DNA of 64,000 nt, taken from Macrolepiota albuminosa (taxonomy: Eukaryota; Basidiomycota; Agaricomycetes; Agaricales; Agaricaceae). The translations under genes were made by a program, and so were the position numbers. Under the pieces are notes generated by a model, which saw nothing but the letters and a program-made list of their open reading frames with translations, was not told the origin of the DNA and searched no databases. Location: NCBI GenBank assembly GCA_027475525.1, contig JAMWFC010000056.1:1-64000 (forward strand), in the 5' to 3' direction. Numbering within the stretch: position 1 is the stretch's first letter; the number at the start of each line of letters is the position of its first letter. Of the stretch, positions 12,202-22,067 are shown one piece after another.

Positions 12202-13140
12202 TTGGGTCAGAATCAAGTAGCACTGAGAGGAGTGGTGGCGCCTGCAGCACGTATGGCGGGCAAAGCCGCTGGGGTTCCAGGAGCGGCCCAGAGAAGGCCT
12301 GCCGGGGATCCCTCAGCGTGCTACAATTGTGGCAGGAGCGGACATTTTGCTAAGGAGTGTCCCATCCCTCCTAAGGCACACATCCGAGCAGCCCATACGG
12401 CTGCGGCACCGAGTGGTGTCGTCAGTGACGATGAGGACGATGAGATTGTCAATGAAACGGAGGAGGAGCCGCAAGTAGAGGCTGACGGGTCGGAAGTGGA
12501 TGACGCTGAGAGCATCCAGATTGATGGCGACAAATACGTCGCAGTGGATGTGTACGACAGTGACTACTATGCTCGTGAGGACGAGGAAGAACACCTGTTT
12601 GCACTGACTGAGTGCCGTGGAGATCAGCGTGTCCAAATGAGATGTGTAACCCTGCAGAAGGCAACGAATAAGTTGCAGCGGCCACGCTATACTCCCGAAG
12701 AGAAGGAGTGTCTGGTCACGTATGTTGATGTCAATGGACATCCAGCATGGACGTTGTGGGACTCGGAGAGTACCACTACGGGCGTTACGCCCCAGTTTGC
12801 TCATGTCAACGCGATTTGCATTCATGAACTGGAGGAGCCATTGATGCTCCAACTGGGGACTGTCGGGAGTTGCGCTATGGTACAGTTTGACACAGAAGTG
12901 AGAATGAAGACAGCAGGGACGTCGACAAAAGAATATGTGGATATAGCAAATTTTGATGGCTACGACATGATTATTGATACGCCGTTCATGCGTAAGAACA
13001 AGGTGTCGCTGGATTTCATGAATGACATGGTTGTTGTAAATGGTGTGCCTTTGAAAGCAGAGAAAGTCATGTTGAACGACATGGATGGTCGTCTGAGGCG
13101 CTATTGTGCAACTGAAAAGCAGCATGATAAATGCAACTGA
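12202..13140 (+). CDS. Element C nucleocapsid knuckle and retropepsin-like protease
   Basis: The frame encodes an intact CCHC knuckle, CYNCGRSGHFAKEC (about 12319-12360), an acidic linker, then a protease-like domain starting near 12744. The active-site triad, normally D-S/T-G, reads WDSESTTTG here, and the flap and C-terminal region ends near YDMIIDTPFM (12961-12990). The TGA at 13138 is shared with element A (2359) and may mark a real boundary before pol. Activity is doubtful unless Asp-Ser-Glu is a family variant. Confidence 0.72.
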   Translation: MGQNQVALRGVVAPAARMAGKAAGVPGAAQRRPAGDPSACYNCGRSGHFAKECPIPPKAHIRAAHTAAAPSGVVSDDEDDEIVNETEEEPQVEADGSEVDDAESIQIDGDKYVAVDVYDSDYYAREDEEEHLFALTECRGDQRVQMRCVTLQKATNKLQRPRYTPEEKECLVTYVDVNGHPAWTLWDSESTTTGVTPQFAHVNAICIHELEEPLMLQLGTVGSCAMVQFDTEVRMKTAGTSTKEYVDIANFDGYDMIIDTPFMRKNKVSLDFMNDMVVVNGVPLKAEKVMLNDMDGRLRRYCATEKQHDKCN

Positions 13141-14483
13141 CTAGATGGTCGCAAGAAAGCGACTGTACAGGAGGTGGAAGACAAGCACATCCTACTGAAA
13201 AGCCTGCCGGCAGACTCGCCGGCTATACTGATGTCTGAGGAAGAGTTTCAAGGAACTCTGAAGAAGGGAAGCACTTGGATGTGATTGGGTGTACCAATGG
13301 AAAGCCTAAACAGGCTGTACAGTGCAAGAATGAGCATGGTAGACGTGTGGTGGAGTTGCTGGAATGCCAGCCAACTAGCTCTCGAGTGAAGGTTGAGGAT
13401 CTCGTCAAGGACGAGGTATACAGTACGATGGGAACTGTGTATAGCACTAGGTCGCTGATGGACCGACCAGTGCCTCGGCCAGGAGTGCAATGGGCGTATG
13501 ACCCACGAATGCCATGGGAGTGGAATGAGTTGGTAGCGTCAATGGTGACACAGGCTATGGGAAGGGTGCAGGCGACCCAGACGGGAGAAGTGTACCATCA
13601 CACACGAGAGGACGAGATTTCCAAAACATCAGATATTGTATTTGATGGACTCTCGCTGAAAGCGAGAAGTGTGCAGTCGTCGGCGAATACGACAAGGAAA
13701 CAACCAGTTGTAAGGTTGAATCCGGGAGATCTCACAGAGGAGCATGTACGTGCCTTATGGGAGCGATTTGAACCAAAGGTTCAACCATGTACAGCACGCG
13801 TAGCCAAAGGAAAAGGTAAGGCTGTGAGCCTTACAGAGGATGATATTCCTCGATTGCACCAGCAATGGCAACTGGAGTTTGCTGATATTGTCAATGGAAC
13901 AAAAGAAGAGCTTCCTCCGTGGCGGGAGGTTAATCATGAGATTAACCTTATTGACAATAACAAGCAGTACAAATATCATTTGCCTCGCTGCCTGCGAGCA
14001 CTACAGGATCAACTTCATGAAAAGACGAATAGATACATAAACACAAAGTGGTGGGAACCATGACCAGCGGTGCAAGCTGCACCATTACTTTGTATTCCCA
14101 AGAAGGATGGAACGTTAAGGACTGCATTGGATGCGCGACAGCGCAATGATAATACAGTCAAGGATGTGACACCTCTTCCAGATCAGGAAGTAATACAAGA
14201 AGATGTCGCAACAGAAAAGTATAGGTCAAAAATTGACCTTACAGATGCATACAAACAGGTTTGCATACATGAAGAGGATATACCAAAGACGCTGTTCTCG
14301 TCCCTGATGGGGACGTTTGTGAGTAACATCATGCAGATTGGTGATTGTAATGCACCGGCGACATTTCAGAGGTTAATGACCTCAATCTTCTGAGATGTAA
14401 TCGGATCATGCAGATTGGTGATTGTAATGCACCGGCGACATTTCAGAGGTTAATGACCTCAATCTTCTGAGATGTAATCGGGA
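13141..14483 (+). pseudogene. Element C pol: linker and start of reverse transcriptase
   Basis: The frame from about 13275 to 14063 holds the pre-RT linker (WEWNELVASMVTQAMGRV) and the RT entry motif (LPPWREVNHEINLIDNNKQY), ending at a TGA in place of an Arg-type codon. RT continues at 14070-14393 with APLLCIPKKDGTLRTALDAR and KIDLTDAYKQVCIHEEDIP. A TGA at 14391 and the 77-bp tandem duplication at 14328-14481 break the frame. Confidence 0.75.
14328..14481 (+). repeat. 77-bp tandem duplication, exact
   Basis: Units start at 14328 and 14405; it breaks the RT frame of C. Confidence 0.95.
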
Positions 14484-14488
14484 AGTTC

Positions 14489-16126
14489 ATGCACGTCTAT
14501 TTAGACAATATATTCATATTTTCTGACTCCACTGAGGAGCATGAGCAGCACCTACGAGTCGTATTTGAACGGCTATGGAAGGCCAGTCTCTATCTCAAAT
14601 GGAAGAAGTGCGAGTTGTACGCAACGAGTATAGATTGTCTCGGTCACGTCATTGACGAGAAGGGCATTCATCCGGATACGGATAAGCTCGACCAAATCCG
14701 AGAGTGGCGTACTCCACGCACATATAATGATATCCAACGATTTGTCAGACTGGTGAACTATATTGGCAACTTCTTGCCAGACATCACTGCATACACTGGG
14801 CCACTTATGGCCATGACCCAGAATGGGTCACCGTTTCATTGGAGACCGCTGCATCAGCGGTGTTTTGAGATGATTAAGCGCATATGCGCGAAAACGCCGG
14901 TCATCCGGCCAATTGACCCACGCATCAACGAGCCCATCTGGCTCATTTGCGATGCGTCGAAGACTGGGGTTGGGGCCATGTTTGGCCAGGGTAAAACGTG
15001 GCAGACTTGCCGACCAGCAGGATTTATGTCCCGTAAATTCACTGCTGCTCAGCAGAATTATGCTGTGCACGAGTTAGAAACACTCACCATCCTGGAAGCC
15101 CTCCTAAAGTGGGAGGATAAACTGATGGGATATAAGATCCACATTATTACGGATCACAAAGCACTAGAGTTCTTCAAGACTCAGGTGCACCTGTCTCTGC
15201 AACAACGTCACTGGATTGACTACATGTCATGGTACCAGTTCGACATCACCTATGTAAAAGGTGAATTGAACAAAGTCGCGGATTGCCTGTCTCGATATTT
15301 CAAGAGTGATACTCGAGATGACGTCCATGATGCGCATGACTATGTCCAGGCGGACAAACGTATTGACCCAGAGGGCGAAGATTTGCCTCTGCATCAATTC
15401 CACAAAATCAGGGAACATAGGGTCAAGCTACGTGCCATGCGAGCGCAGGAAACACGTCGCAGTAAGCAACTGCACAAACAGCGAGAGACTCATGATATCA
15501 AAGCCCAGGTGCTAGTGGATCATGAGGCCCCTCAGCCAAGTGAAGAGACGAGGCAAGGGGTGCCTACAGGAGGTACTGGTATGACACTCCAGCAAGCGCT
15601 GGAGTTACAGGACCATACACCTGCACCGGCCGACTTAGGCAATGCGCAATTCCGCACACGTATCCAGCAAGGATACAAGGATGATAATCTCTTCTTAGAG
15701 ATTCTGAACAATATCCAAGCGCATCCGCACTTCAAGGTGGAGCAGCAGCTTGTCTACCTTACCAGACCCACGGGGTCCAAAGTCATCTGCATTCCCCAGG
15801 AGAGGTCGTTGATTACGACTATCCTGGACCAGGCCCATAGAGTAGTGGGCCACTTCGGAACTCAGAAAACGCTGGACTATGTGCGACGCTGGTACTGGTG
15901 GCCGCAAATGGCCAAAGAGACGAGCCAATTTTGCTCGACATGCGAGCTATGTCAACAGTCGAAAGTCTTGACATTGAAGCCACCAGGAAAGCTTCACTCG
16001 CTACCTATACCGGTCAAACCTTGGGATTCGATTGGGATGGACTTTATAGGTCCGTTCCCTGAGTCGAAAGGCTTTAACTACCTGTGGGTAGTGATCTGCA
16101 GAATGACCAGTATGGTCCATCTATAG
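14489..16126 (+). CDS. Element C pol: RT palm, RNase H, integrase N-terminus and core
   Basis: One open frame of 545 codons. The RT active-site motif reads YLDN (VYLDNIFIFSD, near 14497) instead of YLDD, so a catalytic Asp is Asn. RNase H follows (LICDASKTGVGAMFG near 14944, VHELETLTILEAL, IITDHKALEFF). The integrase zinc-binding region has HRVVGHFG and CSTCELCQQS (near 15835-15960). The first catalytic Asp is in GMDFIGPFPES near 16036. The 77-bp duplication at 16045-16198 ends the frame. Confidence 0.85.
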   Translation: MHVYLDNIFIFSDSTEEHEQHLRVVFERLWKASLYLKWKKCELYATSIDCLGHVIDEKGIHPDTDKLDQIREWRTPRTYNDIQRFVRLVNYIGNFLPDITAYTGPLMAMTQNGSPFHWRPLHQRCFEMIKRICAKTPVIRPIDPRINEPIWLICDASKTGVGAMFGQGKTWQTCRPAGFMSRKFTAAQQNYAVHELETLTILEALLKWEDKLMGYKIHIITDHKALEFFKTQVHLSLQQRHWIDYMSWYQFDITYVKGELNKVADCLSRYFKSDTRDDVHDAHDYVQADKRIDPEGEDLPLHQFHKIREHRVKLRAMRAQETRRSKQLHKQRETHDIKAQVLVDHEAPQPSEETRQGVPTGGTGMTLQQALELQDHTPAPADLGNAQFRTRIQQGYKDDNLFLEILNNIQAHPHFKVEQQLVYLTRPTGSKVICIPQERSLITTILDQAHRVVGHFGTQKTLDYVRRWYWWPQMAKETSQFCSTCELCQQSKVLTLKPPGKLHSLPIPVKPWDSIGMDFIGPFPESKGFNYLWVVICRMTSMVHL

Positions 16127-16198
16127 GTCCGTTCCCTGAGTCGAAAGGCTTTAACTACCTGTGGGTAGTGATCTGCAGAATGACCAGTATGGTCCATC
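16045..16198 (+). repeat. 77-bp tandem duplication, exact
   Basis: Units start at 16045 and 16122; it breaks the integrase core of C after the first Asp. Confidence 0.95.
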
Positions 16199-17196
16199 TT
16201 ATTCTGGTGAGAACCACCATGACAGCGTCGGACTTGTCGTGGATCTATCTCAAGGAGATAGTATGCCTCCATGGACTGCCAAGTTCAATCGTAAGCGATC
16301 AAGATGCTAAGTTCACTTCCAAATGGTGGAAGGAGTTGCACAAACTGCTGGGAGCAAAGTTGCTTATGTCAACGTCATTTCATCCACAAACGGATGGTCA
16401 AACTGAACGCGCAAATAGAAATATCGTGCAAATCCTGCAAGCATTTGTACGTCCTGATCAGAAGGACTGGGTGGATAGATGTCCCCTCGTGGAATTTGCG
16501 ATAAACGCAAGCATATCAGAAACTACAGGATATTCACCCTTTGAACTCAACAATGGCTACATGCCATCCATGATTTGTGAACTTTGTACGGACGAAGTTA
16601 TTCATGTGGGAGTAAAGCAGTTTGCGCACAACGCGCTAAGGAATCTGGCAGATGCCCATGACGCAATTATAGAATCACGTGTATGGCAGACCAAACATGC
16701 AAATAATCGCAGACATGATGAGCTGGACATCGAGAAAGGGAGCCTAGTGTACCTTTTGATGAAGAACTTGAACCTGCCAAAAGGCAGGGCGAGTAAGTTG
16801 TGTCCGAAGTGGATTGAACCATATAAGGTCCTTGAGGTGGAGCCGAGCACATCTAACTATGTGCTGGAACTATCCCAGGCGCTGCAAGCGTGCAGGATAG
16901 TGCCCAAGTTTCACGTGTCGCTATTGCAACCGTATATGGTCAGTAGTGATGCGCTCTTCTCTAACCATGCAACTCCGGAGCCATATAACTTTGGAACTGG
17001 CAATGACCAGGAGTGGTTTGTAAATAACCTCATAGGTCATTGGTGGACAAAAGGAAGCCTCGAATTCAAGGTAAGGTGGAGCTTAGGTGATACTACCTGG
17101 GAACCACTAGTGAACTGCAAAGACCTTGCAGCGATGGACAGATATCTAGAGTTGCAGGGCGTGAAACACCCTCAACAGCTAGCAAAATGCATGTAA
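16127..17196 (+). CDS. Element C integrase core and chromodomain-like C terminus
   Basis: The frame continues the integrase: second Asp in SSIVSDQDAKFTS, Glu in HPQTDGQTERAN (near 16380-16420), then the C-terminal GPY-like region (KLCPKWIEPYKVLEVEP, near 16795). The last 55 residues (EWFVNNLIGHWWTKGSLEF, then VRWSLGDTTWEPL) match the layout of a chromodomain, as in chromoviruses. The stop is TAA at 17194. Chromodomains in this position are thought to guide integration to heterochromatin. Confidence 0.85.
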
Positions 17197-17318
17197 CGTG
17201 CATGTGGTGGTGGAATGTGGACAAAGTCCACTTTGATCGCCAGTGAGAGGCCGGGTGGCATGTATTTGTGGTTGTTTACACCACTAGTGGAGTTGGGAGA
17301 TTGTTTTTTTCTTTCTTT

Positions 17319-20030
17319 GGTCGATGATGAAGGGCGCTATGGGCGCCCGGAGGACAGCACGCGCCGTGAGCGCTACTACCAGGAACCATTGGCACGTCCA
17401 GCTGTGTCGCATCCGACATATGCGGGTGTGGTGATGGGGCCGCCATCAGTACCATGGGCACATCAGCCCGTGGAAGAGTCATATGGGGAGCCTGCGCCAC
17501 AAGCGCAGAGTTTAGCAGTGTCAGACGTGCTGTTGGACAGACTGGAAGCAGCAGGACAGCCAGTCCCTGCAACTGTGTCCTTTCTGCAGGACAGTTTGGC
17601 CGTGATGGTGATGGAGGGATTGCTCGACCAGATCGAGCTGATGAAGAGGCAGCACGTTGCAGTGCTGGAACAGATCAAACACGTGTCTAAGCACAAAATT
17701 GCCATGGGTGAGGAACCGACCGCCGAGGTCAAGAGGGCTAAATATCAGCCCAGTCAACCGGTCGACCCTCCACAGGCAAGGATGCCATTGGATGCGCAAT
17801 TTGCGTGCCATGAGCAGCCTGCTCAGCCTGTGGCTTTGTCATCACGGTTACCCAAGTCGGGCCCTCAGGCCTCCTCAGAGTCGCTGACTGCAGTCAGTGA
17901 ACCCTTGGCAGGTCTGTCCCTGGGCCAGCAGGAAACTGCATCATCCTGGACCCCACCTAGGGGCCCAAAACTGTCGCTGTGGCGCCAAGAGCGCCCATTA
18001 CTGTCACTCCTCATGCTGAGCCTGGAGGGAGAACTCTGGCGCAAAATGCGCTTGCCCCTCCGGTGGCTCAGCCACAACTAGAATCGTCTGCCCTGACCAA
18101 GTCAGGGCCGTCTCGTCAGCGCCGCGGCTGCAAGCCGCCTCTCGATGCCTCCAAATTGGAGGTTATACTCTTCCCTGCTGGCATTTCCGCACGAGCAGGA
18201 GAAGTCCAGATGTTATTTATGTTGCCAGTGTTTGTACCGGCCCCACCGGAGCAGTACTCCATGGTCGTATTGACCCCAGACCCCCGCACACCGGAGCAGT
18301 ATGATGGTCTGGTGGCAACTGTGAGAGGGAAGACCGTGCCTGAAAAAGGCAAAGCACCAGTACCATCCTTGTCCAACGAGAGCGACTATGGAGAGTCGAG
18401 CTCAGAGCAGGAGGAGGATGGGGAGGAGGGGGAATTGGCTGCAGACCGGTTCCAACGAGTATTGCGCAATAAGCGCGTTGCAAGGAAGAAGGCAATTCGC
18501 GCCAAGGAGCTACAGGCCCAGAAGTATAGGGCCGAGGATGAATTCTCGGGGAGGATCCCTGATGGCTTGGGGGTGAAGGTGTGGGGGCTGCTCAATATCG
18601 AGCAATTGAATTCGTGCTTTAGAGGAGCACTCAGCCATTGCATCTATTATTTGTATGCCACAAATACGGTGCTGATGGGAGCTGACGCTAATAGAGTGGC
18701 GTCATATGAGTATTTCTCTGGCCATTGCGCCCACATCCCAGGTACAATTGTGTTTAAGCATGCCCCACGTGGCCTTCCCCGCACTCTGTTAGAGCTGGAC
18801 CAGCTCTATAAGTACTACATGAATGTGCACGTCCCGTGTTGTGACAGAATCGTCGCATACATGTTGATCACAGAGCTCCAGATGTTCACGCAGCAGACAG
18901 TTGAAGCTCTGCATGATTGAACCATGCAGCTCCTGATGAAGGAGCCTCAGTACCAGGACCTCATCAACCCGATGCAGGGCCCTGAAGACCTTGCTCTTGT
19001 CGAGCAACGACACATTCTGGGGCGCTTCTTGCACATGAAAGACGATGGCACCACGGCGTTGCGCATAATGCGCGCTCAGGATCCAGCCACACCGTTCGAC
19101 CTCGACCAGCTGGCGCAGTACGCGCTGGTCTTTGGCTGACCTGGGTTGGAAAATACCTATCAAGGTATCGCCGTGGATCATGCCTATTGCATGCACTGGC
19201 GGACCCTCTTCGGGTTCGCCTTATGTTGAGCTCTGTGCACTAACAGCACAGCCAAGCCGGTGATCGTGCGGCATCCAGGGCTTTATCGAGAGGCAATTGC
19301 CTCGTATGACGCCATGTTCCCCAAGCAGCCATTTGAGCCCCAACGTGGGCCGCAGCTCGAGATTCACCAAGTTCACGTGCCCAACGACCATGCACGGAAC
19401 TTCTCCGACAACGACGTGTTACGTGTCCTTCTACACAACCGGATCCCGCTGGAATGGGTGGACCACGCGTACACGTACGGCGTAGTCTTCCTGGAACAGC
19501 AGTTCCATTCCCCCACGATGTCAATGGACATCTTCAAACAGGTCGATGACAAGCGCATGGAGCGCCTCTCCAAGTATGGCACCCCTGCCGCAATCCCGCA
19601 ATGGGATGGATGGCGGGAGATGACTGAAGACAATCACTATTGTCTTATGTTCAAGCATCACGAGGAGAGCAAGCTCCCGGAAAACCCTGAGGCCAACGGC
19701 CTCTATTATTTGATTGGCATGGACCCGAATTGGGTCAGCCTCCTAAAACGCACGGCAGCGCATGACCTGCCCACAGCTGACATGGACCCAGGCCGGGTCA
19801 ATCTCCTGTCACGCACAGCAGAGCAGGGTACGCTCACCACCACAGCTTTAGCGATTAACGTCGCACTAACAGAGCCTATGGTGGTAGACACACCTGCAGT
19901 CGAGGGGCCTATAACCCCACCAAGGACGGAATCGGCGCCTCCCCCTTCCGCAATTAACGTCGCACTGGAGGAGGAGTCAATGGTGACTGAGACGGGTGCA
20001 GTTGCGGGAGCATCATCATCCGGGTCCTAG
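17319..20030 (+). pseudogene. Element C third ORF, downstream of integrase, unknown function
   Basis: A sense frame of about 900 codons between pol and the 3' LTR, paired with 47146-49748 in element A. In order it shows a Pro/Gln-rich N terminus with a short helix (VVMEGLLDQIELMKRQH type), a conserved GCKPPLDASKLEV block, an acidic then basic stretch (RNKRVARKKAIRAK, NLS-like), an EFSGRIPDGLGVKVWGL block, a helical region, and a C-terminal block with WVDHAYTYGVVFLEQQF and IPQWDGWREM. The C copy lacks the ATG kept in A, has a one-base shift near 17965 and TGAs at about 18918, 19137 and 19227. I see no signal peptide or membrane segment, so it is not an obvious envelope. From memory, similar hypothetical proteins occur widely in mushroom genomes; not checked. 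Confidence 0.65.
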
Positions 20031-20136
20031 ACCCATGTTAATATTTTGTTGTGTAGGTACCTCCGAGTCATTCACTCGAACCATTTCAGCTGATACGCAC
20101 CCCAGAGTTGCGTGTAGATACAGCAGACCCAGAGGC

Positions 20137-20290
20137 GGGGTCACTCTTAATTTTTGTTTTTTTTTTATTTTAGTATATACATATTTATCCTGCATCTACT
20201 GCTGGTGCAATGTGGGGTCACTCTTAATTTTTGTTTTTTTTTTATTTTAGTATATACATATTTATCCTGCATCTACTGCTGGTGCAATGT
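20137..20290 (+). repeat. 77-bp tandem duplication, exact
   Basis: Units start at 20137 and 20214, noncoding 3' end of C. Confidence 0.95.
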
Positions 20291-20464
20291 GCACCCTTGT
20301 CTGATAAGGACTGACTTCCAGTGTGTCTAGATGACGCATCTACGCTGCAAACAACTGCTAACGTCTGGCAGCCACGCAATACATGTGTATTCATTGAGAG
20401 TATGCACTATCGTGCATCCTACATCTCGCTCCAACTTCCTTCCTAAGACCGAGTATTCGGTCTC

Positions 20465-20475
20465 ATTGGGGGGTA
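20465..20475 (+). other. Element C polypurine tract
   Basis: TTGGGGGGTA directly precedes the 3' LTR start at 20476; the same sequence precedes the element A LTR at 50105. Confidence 0.7.
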
Positions 20476-20725
20476 TGTAACGGAGTCATACGTAGTATTA
20501 GTGTCAACGATGCTATAATTATACAGTAGAGTATTACATAAGCCAACATCTTGTTTTCACTCTAAGTACTAGTCAAATCTGATACTGCGGTCTGATTTAG
20601 CAGTAGAGTATTACATAAGCCAACATCTTGTTTTCACTCTAAGTACTAGTCAAATCTGATACTGCGGTCTGATTTAGCACTGTGGGATACACACAAGATA
20701 GTTCTACCTTGTAACTCAGGTTACA
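20476..20725 (+). repeat. Element C 3' LTR
   Basis: This LTR is 250 bp only because of a 77-bp tandem duplication at 20524-20677; without it the length is 173 bp, matching the 5' LTR with a few substitutions. GGAAG follows as target duplication. Confidence 0.9.
20524..20677 (+). repeat. 77-bp tandem duplication, exact
   Basis: Units start at 20524 and 20601, inside the C 3' LTR. Confidence 0.95.
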
Positions 20726-20730
20726 GGAAG

Positions 20731-22047
20731 GCACGCCGTGGAATGGACAGGAAACTAGTCTTACCTTCGGGCGCTAACATTCCCCTTTATCCTGAACATA
20801 AGACGTTCCAGGGACGCATTGACGAGTGGCACCGTCAGAACCCCGGGAACTTAGCAACAGGCAACCTGAATAGCACGGTGACAACAGAAGCCAAGGCAAC
20901 TCCTCAACAAGCACTAATTCACAAAGTACTCCAGCTAAACGCTATCAGTGACTGACCTACTCTGTCCTGCGAGGAGAGAATTGAAACGCTAGAGAAGGAA
21001 CTGAAGTCGCTAAAGAATCAGGTCTTCGATGGGGTAGAAATCAAAAAGGGCAAGCAGCCTTTGAAAGATTATAGACCGTTGGGCATGACGACAGGCCCCA
21101 CCCCAGCACCAGCCTCAACCTCTAGCACTAACGATGAAGTACCCAAAGCAACCAAGGCGCCGGCCGTTCCGGAGCCACCGCTACATCCTTACGCTGGTCT
21201 CGGGGGCAACTACACCCCGCCCCTTAATCGTAACTTCGGAGCGCCAGATAAACCTACAGGGGGATATCAACCCACAGCGCCTATATATGATCTGAAAAAG
21301 TCTAAGTTAGTTTTTGATCGCATCATGCAAAGTCAGGTTATGCTATCGGTAGGAGAGTTATGCAGCGTGGCGCCAGACGTCAGGAACCAGATGTGTACCG
21401 CGGTTACCCCTCGACAAAACGTAGCTAACAATGTAGCGACGGTGGACAAATGCGACAACGTGCTGCCTGGTTTCGCATATATAACCGAGATGATAGCTCC
21501 AGAAACCAAGGAAGAGGTCGCACCACCTAAAGAAGCCACATCCGTCAACCTGGTCGAAACCTACCTCAAATCGCTAAGATCTAGCAATGATCCCGCCATC
21601 TTAACTGCAGCCCAAGACTCTCACGCGATTTGCTCAATTATGCTGACAGTTGATGGGAAAAGCGAAATAGAGTCTATTGTGGACAGCGGATCACAAATTA
21701 TTTCAATGGCTGCCGACGTCATTAACGAGCTGGGCATCATTTATGATCCAACAATCATTCTTAACATGCAGAGTGCTAACGGCACAATTGATCAATCCTT
21801 GGGGATGGCTCGGAACGTGCTATGTGCTATTGGCGATCTTACGTTCTATCTGCAAATTCACATACTTAGATTGCCGGCCTACGATTTATTATTAGGAAGA
21901 CCCTTCGATGTGCTAGCGCGATCAGTAGTCAAAACAATGTCCGAGGATGAAACAACGCTAACTATTGGCGACCCCAATTCTGGAGTCAGGAGAACGGTAC
22001 CGACATTTCCTCGAGAAAGATTCCAGAAGCCGGGACTGAGAAAGTGA
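20731..22047 (+). pseudogene. Element B gag C terminus and retropepsin
   Basis: Continues the B gag frame after element C with KLVLPSGANIPLYPEHKT. A TGA at about 20953 precedes a coiled-coil-like stretch (ERIETLEKELKSLKNQ), then a Pro/Ala-rich linker. The protease domain has an intact active site, IVDSGSQIIS (near 21678), and a C-terminal LPAYDLLLGRPF (near 21870). The stop is TGA at 22045. Retropepsin processes Gag-Pol in the particle. Confidence 0.82.
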
Positions 22048-22067
22048 CCTTATGTTAGCGACAAACC

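Larger units (their letters stand above)
9278..20725 (+). mobile_element. Element C: Ty3/gypsy element inside gag of B
   Basis: LTRs lie at 9278-9451 and 20476-20725, each beginning TGTAACGG and ending GTTACA. The target duplication GGAAG is at 9273-9277 and 20726-20730. Gene order is leader ORF, gag, protease, RT, RNase H, integrase with chromodomain-like tail, then a third ORF of about 900 codons and a polypurine tract. It is the same family as A but much less decayed. Confidence 0.93.

Noticed and set aside
12313..13125. Minus-strand frame of 270 codons opposite the C protease
   Set aside because: Shadow of the nucleocapsid-protease frame; no introns, no homology to the antisense genes of B and D.
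17319..20030. Third ORF as a viral-type envelope
   Set aside because: No signal peptide, hydrophobic fusion stretch or transmembrane segment seen.
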